A DNA stretch of 64,000 bases from Gordonia sp. SID5947 (GTDB lineage: Bacteria > Actinomycetota > Actinomycetes > Mycobacteriales > Mycobacteriaceae). The notes under the pieces were generated by a model. The model searched no databases and was not told the DNA's origin. It saw nothing but the letters and a program-made list of their open reading frames with translations. The DNA lies in assembly GCF_009862785.1 (NCBI RefSeq), contig NZ_WWHU01000001.1, positions 4,278,001 through 4,342,000 on the forward strand. The letters are read 5' to 3'. The translations under genes were made by a program, and so were the position numbers. Shown piece by piece: positions 27,927 to 37,077 of this stretch (positions are counted from its first letter, which is position 1; every line of letters starts with the position of its first letter).

Positions 27927-29186
27927 ATGACCTCGATCAACCTTGCCGATCGGTCGGTTGACCTCGGCGAATGGGCGCGCACGACGTCGGATGCGGCGGA
28001 GACGTTCGCGACCGCGGTGCGCGCCTGGCTCGACGAGAACCTCGCAGGCGAGTTCGCGCACCTCAAGGGGCGCGGTGGGCCGGGCAGCGAACACGAGTTC
28101 TTCGACGACCGGCTGGCCTGGGACCGGCATCTGGCCCGTTCGGGCTGGACCTGCCTCGGCTGGCCGACCCGCTACGGCGGACGCGGCGCCACGCTGGAAC
28201 AGCGCATCATCTTCCACCAGGAGTACGCGCGGGCCAATGCCCCGGCACGCGTCAATCACCTCGGTGAGGAGTTGCTCGGCCCGACGCTGATCGAATACGG
28301 CACCGAGGAGCAGAAGGAGCGCTTCCTGCCGGGCATCGTCGACGTCACCGAACTGTGGGCCCAGGGCTACTCCGAGCCCGGTGCGGGCTCCGACCTCGCC
28401 GGGGTGTCCACCAGCGCGCGCCTCGACGACGACAAGTGGGTCATCAACGGTCAGAAGGTGTGGACGTCGCTCGCGCACGTCGCCCAATGGTGCTTTGTCA
28501 TCTGCCGCACCGAGAAGGGCTCGAGCCGGCACAAAGGTCTGAGCTTTCTGCTGGTCCCGATCGATCAGCCGGGCGTGACCGTCCGGCCGATCCAACAGCT
28601 CACCGGCACATCAGAGTTCAACGAGGTCTTCTTCGACGACGCGGTCGCCGACGCCGACCTCATCGTCGGCGAGCCGGGCGACGGGTGGAAGGTCGCGATG
28701 GGCCTGCTGCAGTTCGAGCGCGGCGTCTCCACGCTCGGCCAGCAGGTCGGATTCGACCGGGAACTGCGCAATCTGATCGAGATCGCCGAATCCACCGGGG
28801 CCGCAAAGAATCCGGAGATCGCATCGCGGATCACCCGCGCCTGGATCGGGCTGAAGGTGATGCGGGCGCACGCGCAACGCACCCTGTCCGGCGACATCGT
28901 CTCCGAGGCAGGCCAGGCGTCGGTCGCAAAGCTGCTGTGGGCCAACTGGCATCGCGATCTCGGTGAACTCGCGATGGCCGTGGTCGGCGCTCCGTCGCTG
29001 ATCGCTCCCGCCGAGACCGTCGAGGGCGTCGCCAACGACATCACCGACCCCGACAAGGTCGAACTCGACGACTGGCAACGACTCTTCTTGTTCACCCGCG
29101 CCGACACCATCTACGGCGGGTCGAACGAAGTGCAACGCAACATCATCTCCGAGCGTGTGCTCGGTCTACCGCGAGAGGCCCGCTAG
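27927..29186 (+). CDS. fadE30: Acyl-CoA dehydrogenase FadE30 (HIP pathway)
   Basis: A 419-residue FAD-dependent acyl-CoA dehydrogenase that would oxidise HIP-CoA at the propionyl side chain. Family signatures are WAQGYSEPGAGSDLAGVSTSA (about residues 144-164), WVINGQKVWTS, and the C-terminal TIYGGSNEVQRNIISERVLGLPR. ATG 27927 is used; ATG 27915 is in frame but would place the putative -10 inside the gene. Its stop shares a base with the next SDR gene. The order matches Rv3560c-Rv3559c. Confidence 0.88.
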   Translation: MTSINLADRSVDLGEWARTTSDAAETFATAVRAWLDENLAGEFAHLKGRGGPGSEHEFFDDRLAWDRHLARSGWTCLGWPTRYGGRGATLEQRIIFHQEYARANAPARVNHLGEELLGPTLIEYGTEEQKERFLPGIVDVTELWAQGYSEPGAGSDLAGVSTSARLDDDKWVINGQKVWTSLAHVAQWCFVICRTEKGSSRHKGLSFLLVPIDQPGVTVRPIQQLTGTSEFNEVFFDDAVADADLIVGEPGDGWKVAMGLLQFERGVSTLGQQVGFDRELRNLIEIAESTGAAKNPEIASRITRAWIGLKVMRAHAQRTLSGDIVSEAGQASVAKLLWANWHRDLGELAMAVVGAPSLIAPAETVEGVANDITDPDKVELDDWQRLFLFTRADTIYGGSNEVQRNIISERVLGLPREAR

Positions 29187-30007
29187 TGTCTGAAACCACT
29201 GTCGCACAAAACCGCTCACCGCTGGCCACCGCGCCAGAGGAGACGCCCGGGCACGGCCTGCTGCTCGGCCGCAAAGTGGTGGTGACCGCGGCCGCGGGCA
29301 CCGGGATCGGCTTCGCGACGGCGCGTCGTGCGCTGCTCGAGGGTGCCGACGTGGTGATCAGCGATTGGCATGAACGACGGCTGGGGGAAGCCCGCGACAA
29401 GCTGGCGTCCGAGTTCGCCGACCAGACGGTCGGGCAGGTCGTGTGCAACGTCCAGGAATCCGCCGAGGTCGACGCGCTCATCTCCACCGCCGCAGGCGAA
29501 CTCGGACGCATCGACGTCCTGGTGAACAATGCCGGACTCGGCGGTGAGACCCCGGTGGCGGACATGACCGACGAAGAATGGGACCGCGTCCTCGACATCA
29601 CGCTCAACGGCACCTTCCGCGCCACCAGGGCCGCCCTGCGCTACTTCCGCGACGTCGAACACGGCGGCGTGATCGTCAACAACGCGTCGGTGCTCGGCTG
29701 GCGTGCACAGCGGGGTCAGGCGCACTATGCGGCCGCCAAGGCAGGCGTCATGGCGCTCACCCGATGCTCCGCGGTGGAGGCCGCCGACTTCGGCGTGCGT
29801 ATCAACGCCATCGCCCCGTCGATCGCCAAGCACCCGTTCCTCGCCAAGGTCACCAGCGACGAACTCCTCGACGAACTCGCGTCGCGCGAGGCATACGGCC
29901 GTGCCGCCGAGGTATGGGAGGTGGCCGCGACCGTCGCCATGCTCGCCAGCGACTACACCACCTACCTCACCGGCGAGGTCGTCTCGATCTCCAGCCAAAG
30001 GGCTTAG
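29186..30007 (+). CDS. ipdF: Short-chain dehydrogenase of the HIP operon (IpdF-like)
   Basis: A 273-residue SDR. The cofactor motif VTAAAGTGIGFATARRAL is near residue 32, NNAG follows in VLVNNAGLGGE, and the catalytic Tyr-Lys is AHYAAAKAG, preceded by NNASVLG holding the Ser. GTG 29186 overlaps the fadE30 stop by one base. Its place between fadE30 and fadA6 matches Rv3559c (IpdF), which acts on hydroxylated C/D-ring intermediates; the exact substrate is inferred by synteny. Confidence 0.85.
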   Translation: MSETTVAQNRSPLATAPEETPGHGLLLGRKVVVTAAAGTGIGFATARRALLEGADVVISDWHERRLGEARDKLASEFADQTVGQVVCNVQESAEVDALISTAAGELGRIDVLVNNAGLGGETPVADMTDEEWDRVLDITLNGTFRATRAALRYFRDVEHGGVIVNNASVLGWRAQRGQAHYAAAKAGVMALTRCSAVEAADFGVRINAIAPSIAKHPFLAKVTSDELLDELASREAYGRAAEVWEVAATVAMLASDYTTYLTGEVVSISSQRA

Positions 30008-30047
30008 CCCGCAAGAGCTTTCCCACACCATCCACCAGGAGGACCAG

Positions 30048-31205
30048 ATGTCCACACCCCAGGCCTACATCGTCGACGCCGTCCGGACGCCGGTCGGGAA
30101 GCGTAACGGCTCGCTCGCCAAGGTCCACCCAGCGGACATGGGTGCGCACGTCATGTCCTCGATCATCGATCGCACCGGCATCGACCCGAATGTCGTCGAC
30201 GACGTCGTCTTCGGCTGTGTCGACGCCATCGGCCCGCAGGCCGGCAACATCGCGCGTACCGCATGGCTGGCCGCCGGTCTGCCGCTGGACATCCCCGGCA
30301 CCACCGTCGACCGCCAGTGCGGTTCGTCGCAGCAGGCCATCCATTTCGCGGCGCAGGGTGTGCTGAGCGGCACCCAGGACGTGGTGCTCGCGGGTGGTGT
30401 CCAGAACATGAGCGCCATCCCGATCTCACAGGCGATGATCGCGGGCCAGGAATTCGGGTTCACCACGCCGACCGCGGAATCCGTGGGCTGGCGCGAACGG
30501 TTCGGGGACGTCGCGATCTCCCAGTTCAACGGCGCCGACATGATGGCGACGCAGTGGGACATCAGCCGTGAGGACATGGAGCGCTGGTCGCTGCAGTCGC
30601 ATCAGCGGGCCAAGCAGGCCATCGCCGAGGGGCGGTTCGACTCCGAACTCGTCGCCCTCGGTGACTGCGTGGTCGACGAATGCCCGCGTGAGACGTCGCT
30701 GGAGAAGATGGCCGGCCTCGATCCGCTCGCCGAGGGCTCGCGGCTGACCGCGGCCGTCGCGTCGCAGATCTGCGACGGTGCGTCGGCAACCCTCGTGGTC
30801 TCGGAGAATGCGCTCAAGGAGTACGGCCTCACGCCGCGGGCCCGTATCCACCATCTGTCGGTGCGGGGCGCCGATCCGGTGATGATGCTGTCGGCGCCGA
30901 TCCCGGCGACCGCGTACGCGCTCAAGAAGACCGGGTTGTCGATCGACGACATCGACGTGATCGAGATCAACGAAGCCTTCGCGTCGGTGGTGCTGGCCTG
31001 GCTCAAGGAGACGGGCGCCGACCCGGCGAAGGTCAATCCGAACGGCGGCGGCATCGCTCTCGGCCATCCGCTCGGCGCGACCGGGGCCAAGCTGTTCGCG
31101 ACCCTGCTCAACGAACTCGAGCGCACCGGTGGACGTTACGGACTGCAGACGATGTGCGAGGGCGGCGGCACCGCGAACGTCACCATCATCGAACGCCTGT
31201 CCTGA
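30048..31205 (+). CDS. fadA6: Acetyl-CoA acetyltransferase FadA6 (thiolase)
   Basis: A 385-residue thiolase for a late beta-oxidation step of steroid C/D-ring degradation. The nucleophilic Cys is in TTVDRQCGSSQQA (about residue 90). The C-terminal active site holds [16 protein letters not shown] with the His, and TMCEGGG with the second Cys. ATG 30048 follows AGGAGGACCAG. It closes the fadE30-ipdF-fadA6 run and corresponds to Rv3556c. Confidence 0.88.
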   Translation: MSTPQAYIVDAVRTPVGKRNGSLAKVHPADMGAHVMSSIIDRTGIDPNVVDDVVFGCVDAIGPQAGNIARTAWLAAGLPLDIPGTTVDRQCGSSQQAIHFAAQGVLSGTQDVVLAGGVQNMSAIPISQAMIAGQEFGFTTPTAESVGWRERFGDVAISQFNGADMMATQWDISREDMERWSLQSHQRAKQAIAEGRFDSELVALGDCVVDECPRETSLEKMAGLDPLAEGSRLTAAVASQICDGASATLVVSENALKEYGLTPRARIHHLSVRGADPVMMLSAPIPATAYALKKTGLSIDDIDVIEINEAFASVVLAWLKETGADPAKVNPNGGGIALGHPLGATGAKLFATLLNELERTGGRYGLQTMCEGGGTANVTIIERLS

Positions 31206-31423
31206 GGCCGCCGCCCTTCGAGACGTTGGCAAGCTCGCTCCTCAGGGAGCGGGTGATGGGCCGTTGCTCAGGGAGCGGGGTCGGTCGTCCTCAGGTCGCA
31301 GGTGGCGGCGATCTGAACACGCATGTGGCCAGAACGTTGTGATCTGACGCATACTATGCTGGAACAAAGGCGCGAGTTCGTCTCTTGAGGACGCTCGCCA
31401 CCAGCACTATTCGGAGGATCTCG

Positions 31424-32931
31424 ATGACAAAACCAGCAGAGGTGAACACCGTGGCGGCCGGCCGGGTGTCGTCGGAAGCGCACACCATGTCCGAGCTGCT
31501 GGAAATCCAGCGCGCGGCGTTTCTGCGGGACGGCATCCCCGATGCCAAGACCCGCATCGATCGGATCACCCGGCTCTCGTCACTGATCCTCGACAACGCC
31601 GAAGAGATCGCGGAGGCGCTCAACGAGGATTTCGGCACGCGACCGCGTGAACTGTCCCTCGCCGCCGACGTGGCGGGCTGCATGGTCGATCTGACCCATC
31701 AACGCCGCGGTGTCGAGAAGTGGATGAAGGAGAGCAACACCGCAAAGGTGCAGGGGGCGTTGGGTTTCAAACAGCGCATTCGGCACGATCCGCTCGGTGT
31801 GGTCGGCATCATGGGGCCGTGGAACTTCCCGCTGCAGCTGACCATCGTCCCGGCAGGCGCCGCCTTCGCCGCGGGTAACCGGGTGCTCATGCGCCCGTCG
31901 TCGATCACCTCGCGGACCACCGACGTGATCGCCAAGCACGCCCCGACTACTTCTCGATCGAAGAGCTGGCCGTGATCACCAGCAAGCACGGCGGCGGCGC
32001 CGATTTCGCCAAGCTCAAGGTCGACCACATGTTCTTCACCGGATCCCCCGAGGTGGGGTCGTCGGTGGCACAGGAGGCGGCCAAGAACCTGGTGCCGGTC
32101 ACCCTCGAGCTCGGCGGAAAGAACCCGGCGATCGTCGATGCGGATGCCGACATCGACAAGGCGGCCACGATGCTCGCCGACGCACGGATGGTCAACGGCG
32201 GTCAGGTGTGCCTGTGCCCCGACTACGTGTTCGTGCCGGAGGCCAAGGTCGGCGAGTTCACCGACAAGGTGGTCGCTCGGTGGACCAAGAACTTCGCCAC
32301 CATCCGGAACAACCCGGAGTACACGGCGACGATCAACCAGAAGAACTACGAGCGCATCCTCGGTCTCATCGCCGATGCCGAGGAACTCGGTGCCGAGGTC
32401 CGTCAGGTGGTCCCGGCCGGCGAGCCGCTTCCGGACGCAGACAAGCGCAAGATCGCGCCGACGCTGCTGACCGGCGTCAAGGCGGGCATGAAGATCGAAG
32501 AGGACGAGGTCTTCGGACCGGTGCTCACGGTCTACCCGTACCGGGATCTGTCCGAGGCGATCCGCTACATCGCGGCGCATCCGCATCCGCTGACGATGTA
32601 CTGGTGCGGCGACGACAACGAGAACTTCGAGCGTCTTGCGGCGGGCACGCGAAGCGGGTCGATCAACGCCAACGACTTCGCCCTGCACATGTTCGGGGCG
32701 GAGCTCCCGTTCGGCGGTGTCGGACGTAGCGGGATGGGCAGCTACCACGGCAAGACGGGCTTCGACACCTTCAGTCACGCCCGCGCGATCGCCGTGTCGA
32801 CGATGCCGTTCAAGGTGTCGGAGATGATGGCCCCGCCGTTCACCGCTCGTGACGCCAAGATGACCAACGGCCAGATGAAGCTCTGGAGCCGGCTGAACAA
32901 GCGAGCCATCAAGAAGCTCAAGAAGCGCTGA
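31424..32931 (+). pseudogene. Coniferyl-aldehyde-dehydrogenase-like gene, broken by a frameshift
   Basis: Two overlapping frames (31424-31975 and 31972-32931) join into one aldehyde dehydrogenase of about 501 residues. The first half ends correctly in SSITSRTTDVIAKHAP. The second resumes with DYFSIEELAVITSKHGGG if one G is added to GCCCCGACTAC near 31941-31947. Active-site parts LELGGKN and NGGQVCLC lie in the second half. This may be a sequencing or assembly error, or a real mutation. ATG 31424 follows GGAGGATC. The class is close to coniferyl aldehyde dehydrogenases; it lies within the KstR2-type block, but a role there is unclear. Confidence 0.75.
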
Positions 32932-32943
32932 TCCTCACCGAAA

Positions 32944-32975
32944 ATCGGCCGGGTGCACAAGAGCACCCGGCCGAT
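32944..32975 (+). terminator. Hairpin terminator after the aldehyde dehydrogenase gene
   Basis: A perfect 13-bp G/C-rich stem (32944-32956 and 32963-32975) around ACAAGA, followed by TCTCGTT. It lies 12 bp after the stop codon. Confidence 0.65.
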
Positions 32976-33002
32976 TCTCGTTCCGTGGGTCCCAACCGTG
33001 AC

Positions 33003-33069
33003 ATGGATGCGGTGTCAGCGGGGCGTCGAGACAATAATTGCGATGGCGGCCCGCTGACACCGCATCCAT
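33003..33069. repeat. Long bipartite palindrome, ATGGATGCGGTGT family, copy 1
   Basis: Perfect 20-base outer arms (33003-33022 and 33050-33069) enclose a 27-base core containing ACAATAATTG. Copy 2 at 42841-42911 has the same architecture. It lies upstream of kstR2. Confidence 0.6.
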
Positions 33070-33104
33070 ATACGTGGGCGGCGGGCCGACGATCCACGAA
33101 ACCG

Positions 33105-33118
33105 GCCAAGCGCTTGCT
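33105..33118. promoter_or_regulatory. KstR2-like operator at the kstR2 promoter
   Basis: GCCAAGCGCTTGCT fits AnCAAGnnCTTGnT with one mismatch. The -10-like TAGGGT (33118-33123) starts at its last base, and the kstR2 ATG is at 33130, exactly +1 for a leaderless mRNA. Repression of its own gene follows. Confidence 0.75.
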
Positions 33119-33129
33119 AGGGTGACTGA

Positions 33130-33729
33130 ATGGCACCCCGCGGCACCGTCTCCGGATCGACTCGACGCGACGAACTGCTGACCACGGCGGGCAAGATGTT
33201 CGCCGAGCAGGGTTTGCGCTCCACCACCGTGCGTGACATCGCCGACGCCGCCGGAATCCTGTCCGGCAGCCTGTACCACCACTTCGATTCCAAGGAATCC
33301 ATCGTCGACGAGATCCTGCGCGGCTTTCTCGACGACCTCTTCGCACGGTATCGGGTGATCGCCGACGCCGGACTGACCGCCACCGAGACGTTGCGCGGTC
33401 TCATCGTCTCGTCGTTCGAGGCCATCGATGAGCAGCGCAACGCTGTCGCGATCTATCAGGACGAAGCCAAACGGCTTGCCGGACAAGAACGTTTCGGCTA
33501 CATCGAAGAACGCAACACCGAGTTCCGGCAGCTCTGGCACGCCGTCTTGCGCAGGGGAGTCGACCACGGCGAATTCCGCGCCGACCTAGATGTCGAGCTG
33601 GCCTATCGCTTCCTTCGTGACACCGTCTGGGTGGCCGTGCGCTGGTATCGACCGGGCGGTGCGCTCTCGGCCGACGACATCGCCGGTCAGTATCTGTCGA
33701 TCGTCCTCGACGGGATCCTGCCGCGCTGA
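33130..33729 (+). CDS. kstR2: TetR-family repressor KstR2
   Basis: A 199-residue TetR regulator. The N-terminal helix-turn-helix reads FAEQGLRSTTVRDIADAAGILSGSLYHHFDSKESIVDE (about residues 24-61), and the rest is the ligand-binding domain. KstR2 senses HIP-CoA and controls the C/D-ring genes. The gene lies among fadD3, fadE30, fadA6 and the ipd genes and has a matching operator at its own start. The 3' end overlaps the antisense zapE-like gene. Sequence and context agree; ligand recognition was not checked. Confidence 0.85.
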   Translation: MAPRGTVSGSTRRDELLTTAGKMFAEQGLRSTTVRDIADAAGILSGSLYHHFDSKESIVDEILRGFLDDLFARYRVIADAGLTATETLRGLIVSSFEAIDEQRNAVAIYQDEAKRLAGQERFGYIEERNTEFRQLWHAVLRRGVDHGEFRADLDVELAYRFLRDTVWVAVRWYRPGGALSADDIAGQYLSIVLDGILPR

Positions 33730-34707
33730 ACGGAGCGTGCCCAGGCGACTCAGCAATCTCGTGGTTCCGGCGGGCACGGCGCCACGGCGGCCGAACTGCG
33801 TGTGGGCGACGTCGGCGACGAAGGTGACCGGGATGTCGTGGTCGTAGAGGACGTCGACGAGGTGAACGAAGCGCAATGCCGGTTCCCGACCGGCTGACGC
33901 CAGATCAGGTATGCGATCGATGACCCACCGTCGGTGACGGCCGGCCAACGTCAGATAGTCCGTCGCGCCCAGTGCGGCGCCGCAGATCTGTGCGAAATCC
34001 ACCCAGAGCACATCGTCGTCGGCCCGCCATGCCGAGAATCTCCGACCGGATATCGAGGCCGTGACCGGTTTCGCCGGCCGGCTGCCGGTGCGGCCCGTGG
34101 CCGAACCGGTCGACCACCGACCGGACGCGAATCCGACGTCATGTGCCGCCACGGTCCGATAGTCACATCCGTCATCGAGCTCGATCACCGTGAACCGGCG
34201 CTCGATCACCTCGATGGTCGGCCGGAACATCTCGTGGAACAACGGATTCGGCATGAGCTGATCCGGTCGAAGGTTCGACGTCACGATCATCCGCACGTGG
34301 TGGGCGGAGAGTCCGGTGAGCAGACGGTCGACGAAGATGCCATCGGCAGGGTCGTCGACGTGGAGTTCGTCGAAACAGACGGCGGCGCGGCCGGTCACCA
34401 GGTGATCGATTGCCGCATCGAGGCCGCCATGTCGCCGGATGAGCCGATGCAGGTCCCGGACGAACTCGTGCCAATGCATTCGGAGTGTGGTGCCCGCCGG
34501 AAGCGCTTCGGCGAACACGTCGAGCAGCCAAGTCTTGCCTCTGCCCGGTGGGCCCGTGAGGTACACATCGGCGGCGGAGGTGAGCGCCGCCACCGCGGCT
34601 TGTTGAGATCTGTCGAGGGCGAACCCGTCGCGTCTGGCCGCAGCGTCGAAGTCGGCGGCCGGCACGGCCCGGATGGGCGCAGGCCGCGACGCGCGAAACC
34701 AGGACAC
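33586..34707 (-). CDS. zapE: AFG1/ZapE-type ATPase
   Basis: A 373-residue AFG1/ZapE-family ATPase, linked in other bacteria to cell division. Walker A is in VYLTGPPGRGKTWLLDVFAEAL (about residues 48-69), Walker B in AAVCFDELHVDDPAD. The HFxRFM-like region reads MHWHEFVRDLHRL. GTG 34707 is the likely start, with GTG 34716 and ATG 34752 as alternatives. The last ~48 codons are antisense to the end of kstR2 and look unlike family members, so the true stop may be earlier if a frame error is present. Confidence 0.75.
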   Translation of the reverse strand: MSWFRASRPAPIRAVPAADFDAAARRDGFALDRSQQAAVAALTSAADVYLTGPPGRGKTWLLDVFAEALPAGTTLRMHWHEFVRDLHRLIRRHGGLDAAIDHLVTGRAAVCFDELHVDDPADGIFVDRLLTGLSAHHVRMIVTSNLRPDQLMPNPLFHEMFRPTIEVIERRFTVIELDDGCDYRTVAAHDVGFASGRWSTGSATGRTGSRPAKPVTASISGRRFSAWRADDDVLWVDFAQICGAALGATDYLTLAGRHRRWVIDRIPDLASAGREPALRFVHLVDVLYDHDIPVTFVADVAHTQFGRRGAVPAGTTRLLSRLGTLRSARQDPVEDDRQILTGDVVGRERTARSIPAHGHPDGVTKEAIGQLDI

Positions 34708-34743
34708 GTCCGAAACTCTAGCATCGTAGAGTCGCGAGGTAAC

Positions 34744-35340
34744 GTGGTGCATGTGCCTCGCCCCACCCGTCGTCCCGCGATCCGCGAGGCAGCTCTCGAT
34801 CTGGCCGCGATCGGCGGCAATCACGCCGTGACCCATCAGGCGGTGGACCGTCACCTGTCGTTGCCGCGCGGTTCGACCTCCTACTACTTCCGCACCCGGG
34901 ATGCGCTGATCTCCGCGGCTGCCGGGCATCTCGTCGAACGGTCGCGAGCAGCATTCGCCGAGCAGATGTCCGACGAGGCAGTGCGGGCTCGTCCCGGTGA
35001 CCTCATCGCCGACTACCTCGACGACCTGCTCACCACCCGCCGTCGCGACGCGCTCGCCCGTCATGGACTGCTGCAGGATCCGTCGGTGCTCCCCGATACA
35101 CGGGAGAAATTGGCCAGGTGCTTCTTCTCCGTGGACGCCGCGACCGATCTGATGCGAGACCGAGCGTGTGATGACGCCGGAGCAGCGGCCGACGTGTTCA
35201 TCACGGTCCTCGAAGGGATCGTCTTCACCTACACGTACGGCGTGCGGCGCGACCACGGCCGGGTGCGGGGCGAGCTGGCAGAACAGTTGCGGCCGCTCGT
35301 CGTCGCTGCCCTCCGGATCACCGACGCGAGTGGGCGTTGA
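34744..35340 (+). CDS. TetR/AcrR-family regulator
   Basis: A 198-residue regulator. The N-terminal helix-turn-helix reads AIREAALDLAAIGGNHAVTHQAVDRHLSLPRGSTSYYFRTRDALI (about residues 10-55). Its start is uncertain: GTG codons at 34744, 34747 and 34753 are all in frame. It is divergent from the zapE-like gene, with the two starts within 40 bp, and lies 56 bp before the next acyl-CoA ligase gene. Targets are unknown; the ligase gene is one candidate. Confidence 0.82.
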   Translation: MVHVPRPTRRPAIREAALDLAAIGGNHAVTHQAVDRHLSLPRGSTSYYFRTRDALISAAAGHLVERSRAAFAEQMSDEAVRARPGDLIADYLDDLLTTRRRDALARHGLLQDPSVLPDTREKLARCFFSVDAATDLMRDRACDDAGAAADVFITVLEGIVFTYTYGVRRDHGRVRGELAEQLRPLVVAALRITDASGR

Positions 35341-35396
35341 TACTGTGACCTGGATAACACGGTCGGCCGACGCCGACCGGACCGGAAGGTAGGGCG

Positions 35397-37010
35397 ATGA
35401 CAGAGCGATTCACATCCGAGACCACTGCGGCGATCAACACCGTTCGGCAGCAGACCCTCGGTGACCTGTTGCGGCGGACCGCCTTACGCGTACCGGACAA
35501 GGTCGCGATCATCGACGGCGATCGCACCCTCACCTTCGCCGACTTCGATGCCGCGGTCAACCGATGTGCCAACGCCCTGGCCGGCAAGGGTGTCGTCAAG
35601 GGCGACCGGCTCGCGCTGGTGAGTCGCAACGGGTGGCAGTTCGCGGTGTTGCACTATGCCACCGCACGGCTCGGCGTGATCCTGGTTCCGGTGAACTTCG
35701 GTCTCGGATCCGACGAGATCGCCTACATCCTCGATCATTCCGGCGCGCGGGCGGTGGTGGCCGAAGATGCCTTGGTGTCGACGGTGGCGAAAGCCGTCGA
35801 ACTGTCCGGGATCACCGATGCGGTGAGGGGGGCCATCCCGATGGGCGGATTGTCGCCCGAGAGCGGGTGGGATGACGTCGACGAGTGGATGCTCTCCGGC
35901 GACCCGACGCCGCCCCAGATCGACGTCGCCGACGACGACCCACTGCGCCTGATGTACACCTCGGGCACCGAGTCCCGTCCCAAGGGCGTGCTGCTGTCGT
36001 CGAAATCGCTGATCAACCAGTATGTCTCGTGCATCATCGACGGTGGCATGAGCGGTGACGACGTGGAGATCCACTCGCTGCCGCTCTACCACTGTGCGCA
36101 GCTCGACTGCTTCTTGTCGGTGGATGTGTACCTGGGTGCGACGAGCATCATCCTGCCGGGCCCGGACCCGGCCACGATCCTCTCGACGATCGAATCACGG
36201 CAGGTGACCAAACTGTTCTGCCCGCCGACCGTGTGGATCTCGCTGTTGCGCCACCCGGATTTCGACCGGCGAGATCTGTCGTCGTTGCGGAAGGGGTATT
36301 ACGGCGCGTCCCCGATGCCGGTCGAGGTCCTGCGCGAGATGTCGGAGCGTCTCCCGGACGTCTCGCTGTGGAACTTCTACGGACAGACCGAGATGTCGCC
36401 GCTGGCGACCATCCTGCAACCGCACGAGCAGATCGAGCGTGCAGGGTCGGCCGGGCGTGCGGCCCTGAACGTGGAAACCCAGGTCGTCGACGACGAGGAC
36501 AACCCGGTTCCCGTCGGTGAGGTCGGCGAGATCGTGCACCGCAGCCCGCACGCCTGCCTCGGCTACTTCAACGACGAGGAGAAGACCGCAGCAGCGTTCC
36601 GCAACGGCTGGTTTCATTCCGGCGACCTCGGCGTCATCGACTCCGACGGTTACCTCGCGGTGGTCGACCGCAAGAAGGACATGATCAAGACCGGTGGCGA
36701 GAACGTCGCCTCACGCGAGGTGGAGGAGGCCATCTACCTTCTCGACGGCGTCGCCGAGGTCGCGGTCTTCGGTGTGCCGCATCCGAAATGGATCGAGGCG
36801 GTCACCGCTGTGGTGGTGCCCAAAGACGGTGTCGCGCTGACCGAGGAGCAGGTCGACGCGCACCTCGCCGGGGTGTTGGCGGGGTACAAGCGCCCGAAGT
36901 TCGTCGTCTTCGCCGATGCGTTGCCGAAGAATCCCAGCGGCAAGATCCTCAAGAAGGACCTTCGCGTGCGGCACTCGGACCTCGCCACCGATTCGGCAGT
37001 GTCGGGCTGA
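35397..37010 (+). CDS. Fatty acyl-CoA ligase (FadD type)
   Basis: A 537-residue ANL-family ligase. Motifs: LRLMYTSGTESRPKGVLLS (P-loop, about residues 183-201), NFYGQTEMSP, HSGDLGVIDSDGYLAVVDRKKDMIKTGGENV and KNPSGKILKKDL with the catalytic lysine. It forms an acyl-adenylate and then the CoA thioester; the substrate cannot be told by eye. It follows a TetR gene and converges with ipdC. A role in steroid or fatty acid use is suggested by position only. Confidence 0.88.
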   Translation: MTERFTSETTAAINTVRQQTLGDLLRRTALRVPDKVAIIDGDRTLTFADFDAAVNRCANALAGKGVVKGDRLALVSRNGWQFAVLHYATARLGVILVPVNFGLGSDEIAYILDHSGARAVVAEDALVSTVAKAVELSGITDAVRGAIPMGGLSPESGWDDVDEWMLSGDPTPPQIDVADDDPLRLMYTSGTESRPKGVLLSSKSLINQYVSCIIDGGMSGDDVEIHSLPLYHCAQLDCFLSVDVYLGATSIILPGPDPATILSTIESRQVTKLFCPPTVWISLLRHPDFDRRDLSSLRKGYYGASPMPVEVLREMSERLPDVSLWNFYGQTEMSPLATILQPHEQIERAGSAGRAALNVETQVVDDEDNPVPVGEVGEIVHRSPHACLGYFNDEEKTAAAFRNGWFHSGDLGVIDSDGYLAVVDRKKDMIKTGGENVASREVEEAIYLLDGVAEVAVFGVPHPKWIEAVTAVVVPKDGVALTEEQVDAHLAGVLAGYKRPKFVVFADALPKNPSGKILKKDLRVRHSDLATDSAVSG

Positions 37011-37077
37011 TCAGCTGGACGCGTCACGCCCCGATCGGGCTCGAGGGTTTGCGGCTTCCCGATCGGCGGGGCGGCGA

